This document shows positions 34,807-47,920 of a DNA stretch of 64,000 bases, in pieces. The notes below the pieces were generated by a model. It had not been told where the DNA came from and ran no database searches. It saw only the letters and a program-made list of their open reading frames with translations. Source of the DNA: Oreocharis arfaki (Eukaryota > Chordata > Aves > Passeriformes > Paramythiidae); contig VZRR01009807.1 of NCBI GenBank assembly GCA_013398015.1, positions 124,001 to 188,000 on the forward strand, in the 5' to 3' direction. Position 1 is the stretch's first letter. Every line of letters begins with the position of its first letter. Both the position numbers and the translations under genes were made by a program.

Positions 34807-37120
34807 GGTTCAAATAATCCAATAGTGCCTAGGCCTTAGGTGTCATTGCAGAAAAATTTGCTTACCCTGATATGTATAAAAAACCCCAAAAAGCCAACAA
34901 CAAATCAAACCAGCTAACAAGAATTTAGCATGAGTAAAAAAAATGGGCCAGCCAATGAATCAAGATAAATCTAAAGTATGCCAGCATCCAGAAGAACATA
35001 TTCTAGCTGTCCAATCTAAAGGGGACACCACATGTGAACTGTGAGCTGCATTCAAATGTCAGTGCCAGTAGAAGAATCCAGCCCAGGAGATGTGAGCTCT
35101 GCAGGATGGGCTTTACCCTGACATCACTGGCAACAGCTTTGCACAAGCAGCAGGCTTCCAGTCTAAGCTGCTATTTGAAATGTTATTAGTCTTTCCTTGG
35201 AGTGTATTGGCCTTGGTTATGAACGATGAATTCCCTAGATAGTACCAGAAGATGATGGCAGCACGCTTTTGCTCCGGTACAAATGTGTGCAATGATTAAT
35301 GTTTGTGCATCTCTTTCAAAATTGAAAGGGTTATACAACTGTGAATTAGACTCAGATTTTAGTGTTCTGAGATTCAATCAGAAGATACTGTCATTCCTAG
35401 CATTGTAGATCCCCAAATGCCTCAGAGGTTAGTCAACTTTTTAGGTTTTGCAGGCTTAGTGATTTCTCCAGGATTTTCCATTGGCATCAGTCTCCAAATG
35501 CTCAGGTGAGCACAGAGGAGAGCACCTGAGCTGGTCACTCTGCTCAGCTGCACGTCTGCTGACACCCTGGAACCCCTCTGTTTCCTCTCTTCCAAACTGC
35601 ATACAAAATGCCATCCAGTTTAGTTATACTTACGCCTTTCTTTAACAGACCATACAAGGATGTGTACACTCCAAAGTTTCATGCCTGTCATCTGTCATTG
35701 CTGCTGTCAGAGCAGGCGTTGCAATCTAGGAGTGTTCTGCTCACCATTCTGATCTGACCCTAAACCAGAAAACTGCTCTAAATCAGGTTGCTGGTTTGTG
35801 ATGATCGGAGACAGCCAAGGTTCAGCTGCGAAGTCAATCTGCAGGTCACCACCAGGTCCAGGGATCACTGTGCACCTCCTTGGGGACAGCGATGGGCTGA
35901 GGCCAGACCAGGACATGGGCATGTGAATGGGAAAGGCTTAGCGGAGCCCATGGCCAGGCAGGGCAGGACTGTGGGATCTGCAGACTGGCCCTGCTGCAGG
36001 ATCACTGGGGCAGGGATTGGGTCCTGGGGAGCTGCCATGGGGTCCTGAGCCCTGGGCAGGGTTGGGGGAAACCTGGAGAGGGGATCAGAGCCACCAAAAC
36101 CTACCAATGCAGTCAGGGCACTGACACACATGTCTCCAGACAATCCTACTGTGGTCTGATTTTGCTTTTGCTTTCCAGAATACTGTGATAATCATTTTAT
36201 GGTAATAATCTAAATTAAGTCAATTAGGCTAAAATTAAAGGAGTACCTTAAACGACAGGAGAAAATTATTTACCTTACTCTACTGCCTGAGGACTCCTAA
36301 TGCACAAGTAAGTAAATACATTTAAATGCAGCTGACAGTATTTGCAACAAGTGTAGACATGAAGAATACTGATGAGTGCATAAATAATTTCATTTCCATT
36401 CAGTCATTCCAAGTAAAGGAAATGCTGCAAGTGAACAATTTCTACTTTGCAGATTTAGACTTTACCCTCATCAAAAACCAATAGAGAAATGAATTGCTTT
36501 TTACCAGCTCCCCATTCTGCCTGTGAGGGTGCAGGAGTGGAGCAGAGCTCTGTTCAACACTGGCACTATGGGGCTCTACTGATCTGTTTGCACATAGGAG
36601 AACTACTCAGGGGATGGGCTTTGCATCCATTAGCCTGGCTGGTTTGCTGGGGCTTTGCCTCTGAATTAAATCTCAGTGCCAAGGCAAAGTTTTGACAGCA
36701 AGAACTCAACTGCCTATGTCCTTTGGAAAGCTTTTTTAATGGCAAAAATGTGGGAATGGGAGCTAGAACTCCCATTTAGCTTCAGAGAACTCAGCATGAA
36801 AAAGGTATGCTGCCAAACCAGCCCATCTTGGCAAACACCAAAACTGTTCTTTTTGTCATTAAACACTTTAGGACTGGGCACAGGATGTCTGCAGCATTAA
36901 AATTAAGAAATTTGGAAATAATTCAGGTGGTCAAGAGGAAAAGGTACTTTCTGCTTCTGTCCTGTCACTGTGCACATCAGTTAGCAGGGATGGTGATGGA
37001 TCCTCCTTTCCAGAGCATCTCATGGCAAAACTGTGTTTTAAATGGAAGGAGGAGTTTCTTCCTTTCATCTTCCCACCTACACCTGCATCTCACCTGTTAA
37101 ATTAAGTGTCAGTGAGAAAT
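34807..37120. other. Unique sequence with a GC-rich patch
   Basis: The segment is mostly AT-rich. About 35800-36110 is distinctly GC-rich, with short G-rich direct similarities such as GGGGCAGGGATTGGG and GGGCAGGGTTGGGGG near 36006-36070, but few CpGs. I cannot assign it to a gene, promoter or LTR. Confidence 0.5.
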
Positions 37121-37594
37121 AGAATCATGGAATCATAGCATAATTATAAGGTCATTGAGTCCCACCATTAACCTAAGGTCCCTCTAAGGTCATTGAGTCC
37201 CACCATTAACCTGGCATCATCATGTTCATCACTAAACCATGTCCCTAAATGCAACATCTACACACCCTTTAAATATCTCCAGGGATGGCGACTCAATCAC
37301 TTCTCTTGCAGCCTGTTTCAGTGCTTCACAATCTCTTCAGCTATGAAATTTTCCCTCATATCCAGTCTAAACCTCCCCTGGCACAACCTGAGGCCATTTC
37401 CTCTTATCCTATTGCTTGTTACCTGGAGAAGAGACCAACATCCACCTGACAACCTCTTTTCAGGCAGCTGTAGAGAGCAATAATGCTCCTCCTGAGCCCC
37501 CTTTTCTCCTGGCTAAACAATCCCAATTCCCTCACCCACTCATCATTCCCTAGACCCTTTACCACCTTTGCTTCTCTGCTTTGGACGCGCTCCA
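37121..37594 (-). mobile_element. CR1 LINE 3' fragment with an internal duplication
   Basis: It starts with the antisense CR1 tail (ATAGAATCATGGAATCATAG), then CACTAAACCATGTCCCTAAA, TTTAAATATCTCCAGGGATG and CCTCCCCTGGCACAACCTGA, then the ORF2 end (CCCTTTTCTCCTGGCTAAAC), stopping near CTTTGGACGCGCTCCAGCAA. It is the same subfamily as the copies at 9781 and 62172. A 28-bp segment of the 3' region is duplicated at 37147-37174 and 37185-37212. Confidence 0.93.
37147..37212. repeat. 28-bp direct duplication within CR1
   Basis: TAAGGTCATTGAGTCCCACC plus the next 8 bases (ATTAACCT) occurs identically at 37147-37174 and 37185-37212, offset by 38 bp with an 11-bp unduplicated spacer. Perfect identity in an otherwise diverged CR1 copy implies the duplication is younger than the insertion. 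Confidence 0.97.
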
Positions 37595-38529
37595 GCAATA
37601 CTCAGAAACAGTCTGAAAGGTGCTGTTTTCTCCAAGTGGAATGTGGTCATTCTGGCAACAACTGAGTTTGAAAGGAGTGCCATTTCCAGAAGTATTTGTT
37701 TAGCACTGGTGAGGCTATACTTGTGTCCAAATCCAGGCTCCCCACTTAAAGATGGTTAGGGAGAAGCAGGACATTCCTAGATTTCAGCGCCTGCTCTGAT
37801 ACTGATAATGAAAAATGACAAGCATGAAGCTTTTGAGTCTACATACCCTTGTGTAGAGAAAGGCATAAATATAACAAAAATGGATGACATTTTGCAACCC
37901 TCATCACCACAGAGACAACTGACAGTAGAGGAAAAATGTGTCTATAAACATAAAAATATAGACATTTGTGTGCCATATAATGCTAGCAAAGCAAGTAAAT
38001 AAAATTTGTTATTGCAGTATATAAAAAGTGAAGGTTTGAATCACTGTTATTAGAGTTGATGCACATTCCTTTTAGTAATTTTTGTTTTAAGAAGATACTG
38101 ATCATGACTTTGTGCTCTAGTTACTGAATGTCAAGGAGAAAAATAAAGAAGTTCCCTGCAATCTCTGAAACACATAATGACAAATACACAAAATGTGTAT
38201 TTAGCTAGGGCAATTCTTTTCAGGGTGTGGATAGATGGATCTCATCTAATCTGCAACATAGCATTAAGGACCTGGATATCCCAATCTAGTTTTATAGGAC
38301 TCAAGGAACCCCAAAAAACCTTGGTGATGATCCAAGAATAGTTTGGGATACACATATGTAAGACAGGACCTGAAGGGACAGTTTTGACCAGGGCACAGAC
38401 AACACTTCATAGCCCACACCCTCAAAGATCTTTCTGTGTGCTCAGAGTCTCCTTTGCACATCCTCTAAACCCATAGGTGGCAAAGATTTGGAGAAGGCTC
38501 ACACAAACAGGCCTGAACACTCCAGAGTT
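37595..38529. other. Unique AT-rich sequence, no gene recognised
   Basis: The segment lies between two CR1 insertions, with short open frames only. No coding or RNA signal that I can support. Confidence 0.5.
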
Positions 38530-38674
38530 CTCTGTGCTTGGAACTTTTCAAGATCCAGCTGTATGAAGTCCTGGGCAGCTTAGTCCAACCTCGAAGTGAC
38601 CCTGCTGTGAGCAGCAGGTTGGACCAGAGATGTCCTGAGATACCTTGCAACCTGAATTGCTCTGTGATTCTGTG
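38530..38674 (+). mobile_element. CR1 LINE 3'-end fragment
   Basis: Plus-strand order is CTTTTCAAGATCCAGCTGTA, GTCCTGGGCAGCTTAGTCCA, GCAGGTTGGACCAGAGATGT, CCTTGCAACCTGAATTGCTC, and the terminal TCTGTGATTCTGTG. This is a canonical older CR1 3' end of the 'GGTTGGACCAGATGACC' type, severely 5'-truncated. Confidence 0.9.
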
Positions 38675-38767
38675 GCTACATGGAGTATGGGAGGCCTGAG
38701 CGTCAAACTGGGCACCTGACTGCACTGCAGCAGGTTCAGTAAACACAGACTGAATACCACAACCTCT

Positions 38768-38900
38768 CTTTGGGGTTGTTACACTCTGGGTTCTTCACTA
38801 TCTTGGTAGCCCCTCTATGGACCCACTCCAATTTCTCCCCAACCATCTTGAAGTGGGATCACTCAAGTCTGGACACTGAGGATGAGGTGTGTCTTTGTCA
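38768..38900 (-). mobile_element. CR1 LINE ORF2 C-terminal fragment
   Basis: TTGGTAGCCCCTCTATGGAC, CCACTCCAATTTCTCC, and GTCTGGACACTGAGGATGAG with GTGTG are the antisense of the CR1 ORF2 C-terminal block (normally GCCCTCCTCTGGACTCGCTCC…). Only about 130 bp remain and neither end is a natural CR1 end, so this is a remnant of an older insertion. Confidence 0.7.
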
Positions 38901-38965
38901 CAGTACATGGCAACCAACAAAGAAATCCAAAACAAAAGATGGGAGTAAACTGTACAGGATCAGAG

Positions 38966-39027
38966 TGCCCGGAGTGCCTCAAGAGCAGTGGGTGCTCTTT
39001 TCAGTAGATTTTAACATCTTTGACCAC
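38966..39027 (+). mobile_element. Tiny CR1 reverse-transcriptase remnant
   Basis: The plus-strand translation GVPQEQWVLFSVDFNIFDH matches the order of the CR1 RT segment that reads SGVPQGS…LFNIFIND in better copies. Only about 60 bp are recognisable, so the call is tentative. Confidence 0.5.
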
Positions 39028-40508
39028 CCGGCAGTATAGGTAGGAAATACCTTAATCAGATATGTGAAGGAGTCTGAACTGGGAGGTTAGACAGGCAAAA
39101 TAATAAATATATAAGAGCAGCATTATTAAGTATTCTAGCAGGACTTCAGGAGTTTAGGAATACAAAGAGGAATTAAGGTGAGATTCTGTCTGGAAAAATA
39201 AAAGCTAACCACTGAAAACCTGAGCTAAATAAAAGCACAGCAGTTGTTGGGGGTGCTCGCTATCTAATGAAACTAACAGATGAACTAAGAGTATTCGAGT
39301 GAGATCAGGACAATAGGACCATCTGAAGTCTCTCCAACCTGTATATTGCTGTGATCCTTTTCCCCCCTTCACATTATTTCTTCTTTCTGCCTTCTCTCTC
39401 TGGCTGCTCTGTGTTGGAATAAAAAGGAAGATCGATGCCTTAGCCACCTAACATTACACCCTCTGCAAAATTGTTGAGAGCCTAGGAACAGAGAGGAAGT
39501 GAAAAGCAGTGGCTAAGCAGTTCAACACTTGAACTGAGAATGAGGTGCAAGTAAAAGAGGGTGCAAACCCTGTATTTCTCCAACAGCAAAATTATAGAAA
39601 CAGCATGAGGGCAGAAAGTTGCCTTATATTATGACTCTCTTCCCTGCCCTTTTCTTTGCCCTCTTTGTCTTGAGGGAAGAATTATAGCAAAATCAGCACA
39701 TTTCAGTTAGCCTTTGGACTTTTTTCAGTAAAATCTAGTCATTTCTAGCCTTAGTGATCTAAGGAAAGACTGCCAAACAAGAACATTTTTTCTCCAAAAA
39801 TTTTTTTGAGCTTATGGTAAAAAATGAAAGCTGTTTGTAAAACAGGTCTGTAAAGCATCAAAGGAATTAATCTTTTTATTCTTTCCCACATCTGTAACAA
39901 AAGATTTAGTGTACTTCAGAGGTGTTCGAGGACTGAGCTTCCTGTTCTCAAACCCCAAGCTTTGTTTCACTCTTCAATGCGGTACAATGACAGCGCTGTG
40001 TTTGTAACTCGTTTCTTTATTCCATTAAATACAAAACTAACCCAATCCTCACAGGTAGTCTCTTGCACATTCAAAAACATCTGCTACCAGGCAAGGAGGG
40101 AAAAGAAAAGGGAGAAGGAATTTTCAAAATTTGATAAAGGTAAAAAAGCATCCATGAAGCTTTAAGTGCAATACATTCAGGTGTGAAAGAAGAGCCGGTT
40201 TCATGTGTGTGAGGAGATGTTGTGAAGGAAAGCTGCTATGAAACTGTGGAAGCTGTCAGGCCTGAAACAAGCACCAACACAGTCACAGCAGGATGCTTGA
40301 TCTGTTTGTCCATGCTTGTATGTCCACTCACCAGCCAGGGAAAGTACCCACCTGCTCCCACTCCAGTTGCAGCCCAACCCTTGCAGCATGGTCAGGACAA
40401 CAGGTTTGGATGTCAGCGCTGCTCCAGTTGCCACCAGCGAACATGGGGCACCCTGGCACATCCCCCAGACACCACACATCATGGGATTTGCACATCTCAT
40501 CATCCCCT
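39028..40508. other. Unique AT-rich sequence, no gene recognised
   Basis: No repeat edge or exon-like segment I can support. T-rich and A-rich runs lie near 39790-39840. Confidence 0.5.
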
Positions 40509-40561
40509 TCATAGAATTATGGAATTATAAAACCATTTGGGTTGCAATGAACCTTTAATGG
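40509..40561 (-). mobile_element. CR1 LINE extreme 3' tail (truncated)
   Basis: TCATAGAATTATGGAATTAT then CATTTGGGTTGCAATGAACC is an antisense CR1 terminus about 53 bp long. It breaks off exactly where a second CR1 tail begins. Confidence 0.8.
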
Positions 40562-40689
40562 TCATAGAATCATGGAATGCTTTCAGTTGCAAGAGATCTT
40601 AGAGGCCATCTAGCTCCAACCTCCCTGCTATGAGTAGGGACACCTTCCACTGGATCAGGTTGCTCAGAGCTCCATCCAACCTGATCCTC
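40562..40689 (-). mobile_element. CR1 LINE 3'-end fragment abutting another CR1
   Basis: A second antisense tail (TCATAGAATCATGGAATGCT) is followed by CTTAGAGGCCATCTAGCTCC, GCTATGAGTAGGGACACCTT and GATCAGGTTGCTCAGAGCTC. About 128 bp remain. Two CR1 tails in the same orientation side by side fit insertion of one CR1 at the tail of another. Confidence 0.92.
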
Positions 40690-43600
40690 CCTGGTTCTTG
40701 GCCCTCCTTTGGCTATTCGTATCTCTCTTCCCAGACTCCAGCCTCCCCCGCAGTTACACAACCTGCCTCTGAAGCCCCTTCCCTCCTTGGTGACAGATCT
40801 GTCCCATCAATAACCAAACCTGGTATTCTTGACTCATTTACCTGCTTATTCTTGGCCTCGCATGGCACTGCTGACGTGGTCACCTATTGGCACTGCTGTT
40901 GGCGTCACCCAGCTCTACTCCACAGTGACCTGCAGAGTCTGAGTGTTTCTCACATACCCAGCCTTTGCCACCTGTGTAGCCTGGACATGCATCTTGGCAT
41001 GGACACTGCTGTCACCTTCTTGGTCTGGTTTCAGCTGAGTCTAGCAGTTTGTCCTGTCACATCCAGGAGCTAAAATTAACCCCTAACCATCCATGCTTAA
41101 TGAATTCTCTTCCCATCTATGAATGCCAGGGGCAGCTACTGGAAAAAAAAAATCTTCTGTGGAATTGTACTTAAGGAGTAACCTTGGAAGTCTGGACAAA
41201 GAAATGGAGGTATTAGGGACAAATTCAGAGAAGAAAAGGGTTAAATACAAGGACTTGTTTCTGAAAATGAACTGGATGGAAGGTTTTGCCCTGGGTGCAT
41301 GCTGCCTTGAAGAGCCTGGGTATTTTTAACCTGACCTTCACAAACAGGCAAATAGGGTCATGAGGGTTCAGTGCAAAATGATTTTGCTTCCTTTTCCAAC
41401 TCTTTAAGGCTTGGATTAAGTATCTTGTACACATTTAATCCAAGCATCAAAAACTAATAATAGGATAGAGGATAGATGATACCTTATGACTAAAGAGGTT
41501 TCAGAGGTTTTAGCGATACTAATAAATTCAAATTTTTGAAACAGCCTTTATATCCAGAACATGTGAGATTTATGAAGTTAAATATGTTTGTGCCTGCATT
41601 TTACATTGAAAAAGACTCAAGCAGAGAGGCTGCAAATAGCATATCAGAGGTGTCTGAAAAAAGCTGTGCTCCTATGACTGCCGGAAGACCACGGTGCCCA
41701 AGTCTTCAAAAATGGGTAGGGTACCAACTTGGACATGCTGGATGTCACCAAAACCAGCAAGCCGCGGCTGGAGGATTCCTCTTCAGCTCATTTCTGCAAC
41801 CATTCTCATTTTAGGTGCCTTTGTTTTTTGATATGACAGATACCAAAGGCCTCACTGGAAATCCTGACTCTTCAGTCTTTAGAAGCTAGAATAGACAATG
41901 AGCTTGAGACTAGATCTGGACAAAAGCAATCCAAATGGCAGTGACTAAGAAAATTAAAACAAGTGGATTTGCAAAATGATTTTTCCTCAGGCATTCCAAA
42001 TGTAACAGCCTCATGATTAAGCCTGAAAGTTCCCCAAGCAGAATAGTTAAAAAAAAAGTAACAAAGGAAATCTAAAATAAAATTAAGCATTTCACTGAGG
42101 GGAAGACGAGTAATTTCATTAAACTCAATATGTTATTCACCTACATTAGTTTTTAATTTCAGTGAGGAAAGAAAGGAAGAAAAAAATCACTTGGATCTGA
42201 CCCAAAACACTGGTAAAGAGAGATAGTTTGAGTAACACACTTCATGGGAACACACATCAGAGAGGACCAACTCTGCAGTACAAGTATGGCCAGAAAGTGA
42301 TGCCCAGACCATGAACTAGGCTAGAGACCAGATATGAACCCTACTTTTCTAGTTCAATCAGCCTTTTACCCCAATTTTTCCTGGGAACACCAAATCTTGC
42401 TACAGACCATGGGAAAAACTAATTTTAGGGATTAAATAACACACCCACAGTAGCTGCCCATAATATATCCCTCAGTCCAGAAACCGTATTAGTGAGATTT
42501 TTCTATTTCTAAAGAAATTATTGCAAAGCATGGAGAATAAAAAGGGTGAATAACAGGACTCTGCAGTGTATCAGAAAGAGGGGTTTTTTTAATCTAAAAG
42601 CATGTTAGTTTCCTTAAATAATTTTGCAATTATCAGATTGCTATAGTGCATGATACTCAGCTGAAATCCCAGTTTAATTACCACTCTTACGTTTAAATTT
42701 GATTCTTTATCCATAAAATACTGTGAGGTCTCCTAATTGTATTTAATATCCTCACTCCGATGCTCTGCATGTACCTTGAGCAGTGCTCCCATGAAGCAAT
42801 GCTGGGTTACACTTTCCAAGTGCCACCACATCTCAAGCAAAGGAAATTAGATTCCATTTTTAATTTAATCTCAGTTCTATTTAATTAAAGTCTTAAGAAT
42901 TGTTTTGTTTTTGAAAAAATTGTATAATAGAGGTTTTCGGATAAATCATTCACTATGAGTTTGAATTTTGGACAAGATACTCTAGGCTATGAATAAATTT
43001 CTAAGGGCTGGCAGGACCAAAATGTTAAAGAGCTGGGTGGCAGGCATGACAAAGAGCTTCCTTATTTCTGCCTTAGAAAAGCTGTAAAATGAAAGAATTT
43101 GTGGTTCTTCTCTGGGTATCTTTGCTATTCATCTTGTGTGCATGGGTTTGGGGAGGAAGACTAATGGAAGGACTGTTTATGCTTCTTATTCCTCCTCCAT
43201 ATTTTTTCATTTGCATTATTCCCGATTAATTTTCCTTCCTTCAGACTAATTAAAAAAGAGTATTTGATCTAGTAGAGGACACTGTGATGCTGAGAAGCTT
43301 TATGGAAATGATTCCTGACTGCAGACATCTCTGACTCAGGAGCATTCAACTTGAGAGCCTGAGAGCAGCAAGATCTGCAGAGTGCTCCGGCTCTGAGAAC
43401 CTGCTTCATTACCACCCATCTTAAAAGCATCACAAGGGAGCAGCCAGCCACTCTGGGGATGGTAGCTGGGTTTCAAACACCTCAGCAGACGGTTTCAAGC
43501 TGTGATAACTGATCAGTCGATAATCTCACTTTGAAGAATTCCAGATCTGCAGGTTGAAACATCTGGAAAAAAAATGCAGAGGCTCCGTGGGCAAACTCAC

Positions 43601-46600
43601 AGGGAAGGAGGGAGTGGAAAAGAAGGACAAGACATTTCTCATCAAAAAACTTTCCACAAAATTAAACCCAAAGGCATTATGTGTTTCTCCTTCGACAGAA
43701 GAGCAGGGACACACAGAAAGGCAGGAAAGTATGAAGTGGATTACAAAATTGGATTCACTAGGCTAAAAAAAGAGACACAAACTTAAGTCACTGAGAAGTA
43801 CAGTTAGGTCTGGAAGAAGTAGAGACAGACAGTTCCCTGCTTTGGAGACAGAATTTGGCTTCCAGAGTAATGCTTACATCTGTTTTGAATGGAAAAAGCA
43901 TCCTAATCATTCTGTATCTGAGGAATTGGAAGGAATATCAATTCAGGGCTTGAACTCCAGGACACACTCAGCATATCATATCTGCAGCTCATGCATATTC
44001 TACTTAGTCTCTGGGTGCTTCCAGTGGAGGTTTTGTTGCTAACAACCCTTCTCAAACTGTTCTCTGCTTTTGCAGTCTTTGTTTTCAGTATTATTTGATT
44101 TTCATCTCACTACCTTACTTGGCAATATATGAAAGCTCTTGAAGTCCATTCAGGAATATTGTATATTTGGTCTCCTTGACCCATCAACCTGGCTTCCCAT
44201 TTTCTTGATGCCTCCTCTAGCTCCTGCCTACCTTGAGAGACAGCCCATGCTCATGGGTGTTAGGCACAGGCCAGACATGCTGTTTTGGCTGCAGGTATCT
44301 GGAAAGAGCACTGCTCTCAGCCAGTCTCGAACTGCTCATCAGCCCTCTCCTCACCTTACAGAAGGATAATTGGATATACAGCTACTCCATCAGCTCATCC
44401 TGTCAGAAAAATGCATTTCATAAACCTGCACAGTGGTGCTTAAGGTGAATCAGGTCATTTTGGCAGGAACCACTTCGGGAGCAGTGAAACAAGAAGACAC
44501 CAACCCTCTGTTGGGAGGCAAGGGAAGGCAATCAGGGACAGCAGAGGGTAGGCTAAGAAAGGTCATGTCTTCTACCCTGTGTAACTTGCAACTGCTCCTT
44601 GTATTTGACCCTAAACATGAAATAAATACACATAGGTCACTTCATGTCCGGTATTTTTAAATATATTTATATATATTTATCTTGTTACTTCGCTTGCCTC
44701 GATTCCCATAAGCAAAAAAAGATTTTTTTTTTCTCTTTTTAACACGTATTTTAGACTGTAAGATTTTTGAGGCAACAAACTTTCTAGTTTGGCCTTGAAG
44801 CAGTTTTTGTGCAGTGCCACTCCAAACTGCATCAGGACCTGTAGGCAATGCTGTACTACAAATAACAAACATTATTACCATCTTGAAATTTCTTATTTGC
44901 ACTGAAGCATTCTTCAACACTCTAACCATTTGTTTCAATTTTAAGAGATTTTGTTTATAGATGTTCCACATAGCAGAGTTAGTAATGGAAAAATCTGTCA
45001 AAAGGTCCTGCTAAGGCCAAACTCTGCTTAAAAGTAAACAATCACACAAGTGAGATTCACATTACAGTGCTCTTTAACTTCGACAAATTGTATGTTCCCT
45101 GGAAGAGCTTCCACAGCATGAAAGACTTGTATTGCAGCTTAGCAATTGGGTTCACCCCCATGCAAGCCATCAAAGTCTTGTTATGTTCAGTAGCCAGGGT
45201 CAGAATTGGAAAACAAATGGAATAAAAGGCGTTTATTAAATTATGAACCCCTTTGGAAGAAAAAAAGAGAAAGCTTATTCTAAACATAATGTCATTGAGT
45301 CAGAAAACATTATAAATAACTAAAGCAGCAGCATTAGCTTCCTAGGAAGTCCACTTACTTACAGACACAATCCCTTCAAAATCCAATTTTGCTTTTTGTT
45401 TTTAATGTTATTGTTACCTAAGCCTGAAATTAATACATTTTGTATTCTTCTGACATCACACTTAGAGTTATTCCTCTGAGAATCTTCTATAGTTACAGGA
45501 GCATGCTTTGAAAAAGCATTGCCAATTACAATGATATATAAAACATCCTTTAATTTCTAGGCTGCATACTATTTTTCTTAAAACTAATTTTTATTTTGAG
45601 CTATGTACATGCAGCTGTTTTAGTGACTTTCTTGCCATCATTTGCTTGTTTATGATACTCTGTTTCACCACCTTGCATTATATTTTAGCTGCAATTTTGT
45701 GCTAGGCCTGTGATTTTATTGGGCTTATGGTCTGTGGAGTACCATGCACTAATGACAACATTAAAATATTTGCAAATACTGACAAAAAACTTATAAAAAC
45801 ATACTTAATGGCTAGGCATGACCTTAAAATATGTTTTGTATTAATTCACCAGTACTGAATACCTCTGGCATTTCTAACCCTTTGCCAGTGTAATTGAACG
45901 GCCAACACAACCAAAATCCTTAGAAAAAATCTTTACACAGGCATTCTCAATGCATACACAATGCATAGAGGGTGGCAAAATAAACACATTTCCTCATGAA
46001 AATAAAGCAAAAAGCAGTATTTTCATCAACATTCAAGTATTTGGAAAGTGGATTTGATAGTTTGGGGTTTTTTTCAATTAAAAAAAATTCAATTAAAATT
46101 TTTTTTTTAATTCAAATTTTTTTTGCAGGAAACAAAAAAGCAAGCTCCCAGTAGTTGTTATGTGGCATGGCAGCTTGAGCTTGGTTCTCTGAAATGGTTT
46201 CTAGACCACAATTCCATAGGCTTTGCTTAATGGTCACAATCAGATTTGATTCCCTTCAGTTACAACATATAATAAATTGTATGCAGGACAAATTAAATGC
46301 TCCTGCACTACCGCAGTCGGAATGGTTTCTACTCTCTCAGCATGCAAGCCCTTGTGACCACAGTCACCACAACTGGGTAAACAGCATTTCCCATAGCTAG
46401 AGGGTCTACTGGCAGGGAGAAGCTTGCGCCACTCTCCCCAGCACAAGAACCAGTATGTTCCCAGCACAGGAAAGGATCCTGTCTCCCTCTATGCCTGGCA
46501 GAGGCTCTGCACAGCCCCCAGAGAGCTCTTTCATTTGCACACCCAAGCTGCAGGACCAGGCTTCTGGTCAATCCTTCTGAGCACAGGAAGGCTAGAAATG

Positions 46601-47920
46601 AAGCCTGCAAAACAATGTGAATGGTCCCAGTATTTAGTGTCACTGGTGATTAAGAGCAGTCAAAGCAGTAAATGGAGCTACTAATTGCTTCTCTTTCCAC
46701 ACCACGATCTTAAACACAACACTAACCAAAGCCATGGACCAGGCAAGCAGGTGATAAATGCATGGAACATATAAAATATATACACAGACTAGAAACCCAC
46801 AGAAATATTTTTACGCTCAATCGTTCAATTATATGTTTACATTGCTTTTAGGCCTATTTGTGATCTTTGTTCATATTCTGAGCAGACCAATTTGTTTCCA
46901 TTTCAGCTCACAAAGAGGTTCTTTAGCCTGTGGTGAAATATCTTGGAGAAAAAATCAGTCTACTGAATCTGGTAAAATAAATTCCTTCCCAACAATCTGG
47001 CACATACTGAGTCGAAAACCTACTCAGCTCTTTAAAACCAGCCTGGTTAATAAAGGGCAACAAGACATGTTTTGAGAGGGTCAGATGACTGTCACATTTC
47101 CAGCCATATGTTACCATTCCTTATCAATATGCAAATCTGTGGAAAAGAGTAAATCTTCTGTTGAACTTTTTTATGTACTTGAAGTGTAGGACGAAAGGTC
47201 AAGGGTCTTTAAATGAAGATTTGTGGTCAAATTTTAACATAGCTTCATTTCAAGATTCCCAGGGGGTAAAAATATGCCAGATGCATGCCAAGTGAGTATT
47301 TCTTCTGGGCACAATGCAAGACTCAGCACCACAAAATAATTTGTGGAAGAGCTTTGCATCCTTTTCTGATGCTCCCAGAAAAGTGGCTAAAAATGTATTC
47401 TGTAGTGCTGCAAACCACACTTGATTTCCTGTGTGGTCTTCCCATACATCCATCTCAAAGCCTATACCTCTTATCTTTCCATGGAACTGTAGGGACTATT
47501 GTCAAATATTCCCATTTCAAATGCAAGATTTTGATAATTCAACGTGCATTTCTAAGAAAGCGTTGTACTTTCAGGTTGCAGAATAGAAACAGGGCTTAGT
47601 GATCATTTCCCTGCTACCCGGTCTGCTATGGAAACAGGTCCCTTGTGGCATCTCTTGCATCCTGAGTCTTCACAGGGATTTCATGGCCTGTGGGGCATAG
47701 TTCTTTGCCATGACTCCCACAACTTTTCCATCTTGTCTCCTTGTTAAAGTTTCTTAGCTATTTTCTTAGCTTCTTTCCTCACTCACTGAGCACTACTTCT
47801 GGTATTAAAAGTGCTTGCAGCTGCTCTTTTCATGTTTGTGTTCCTATTCTTCACTGGTCTGCTGCAATCTCCTCTGTGCTGCCAGTATGTAGGTCAGCAT
47901 CGCTTTTGCTCAAGCCGCTG
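40690..47920. other. Unique AT-rich sequence, no gene recognised
   Basis: The longest repeat-free stretch apart from 54.3-62.2 kb. Open frames are short and unordered. Features seen: an ATATATTTATATATATTT tract near 44660 and the A/T homopolymer cluster at 46066-46124. No RNA gene, CpG island or mobile element recognised. Confidence 0.55.
46066..46124. repeat. Poly(A)/poly(T) cluster with repeated ATTCAA/CAATTAAA motifs
   Basis: Runs of T7, A8, T10 and T8 alternate with CAATTAAA and AATTCAA motifs. They can pair imperfectly as an A-run/T-run hairpin. This looks like low-complexity DNA, possibly a worn palindrome, with no flanking element. Confidence 0.75.
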
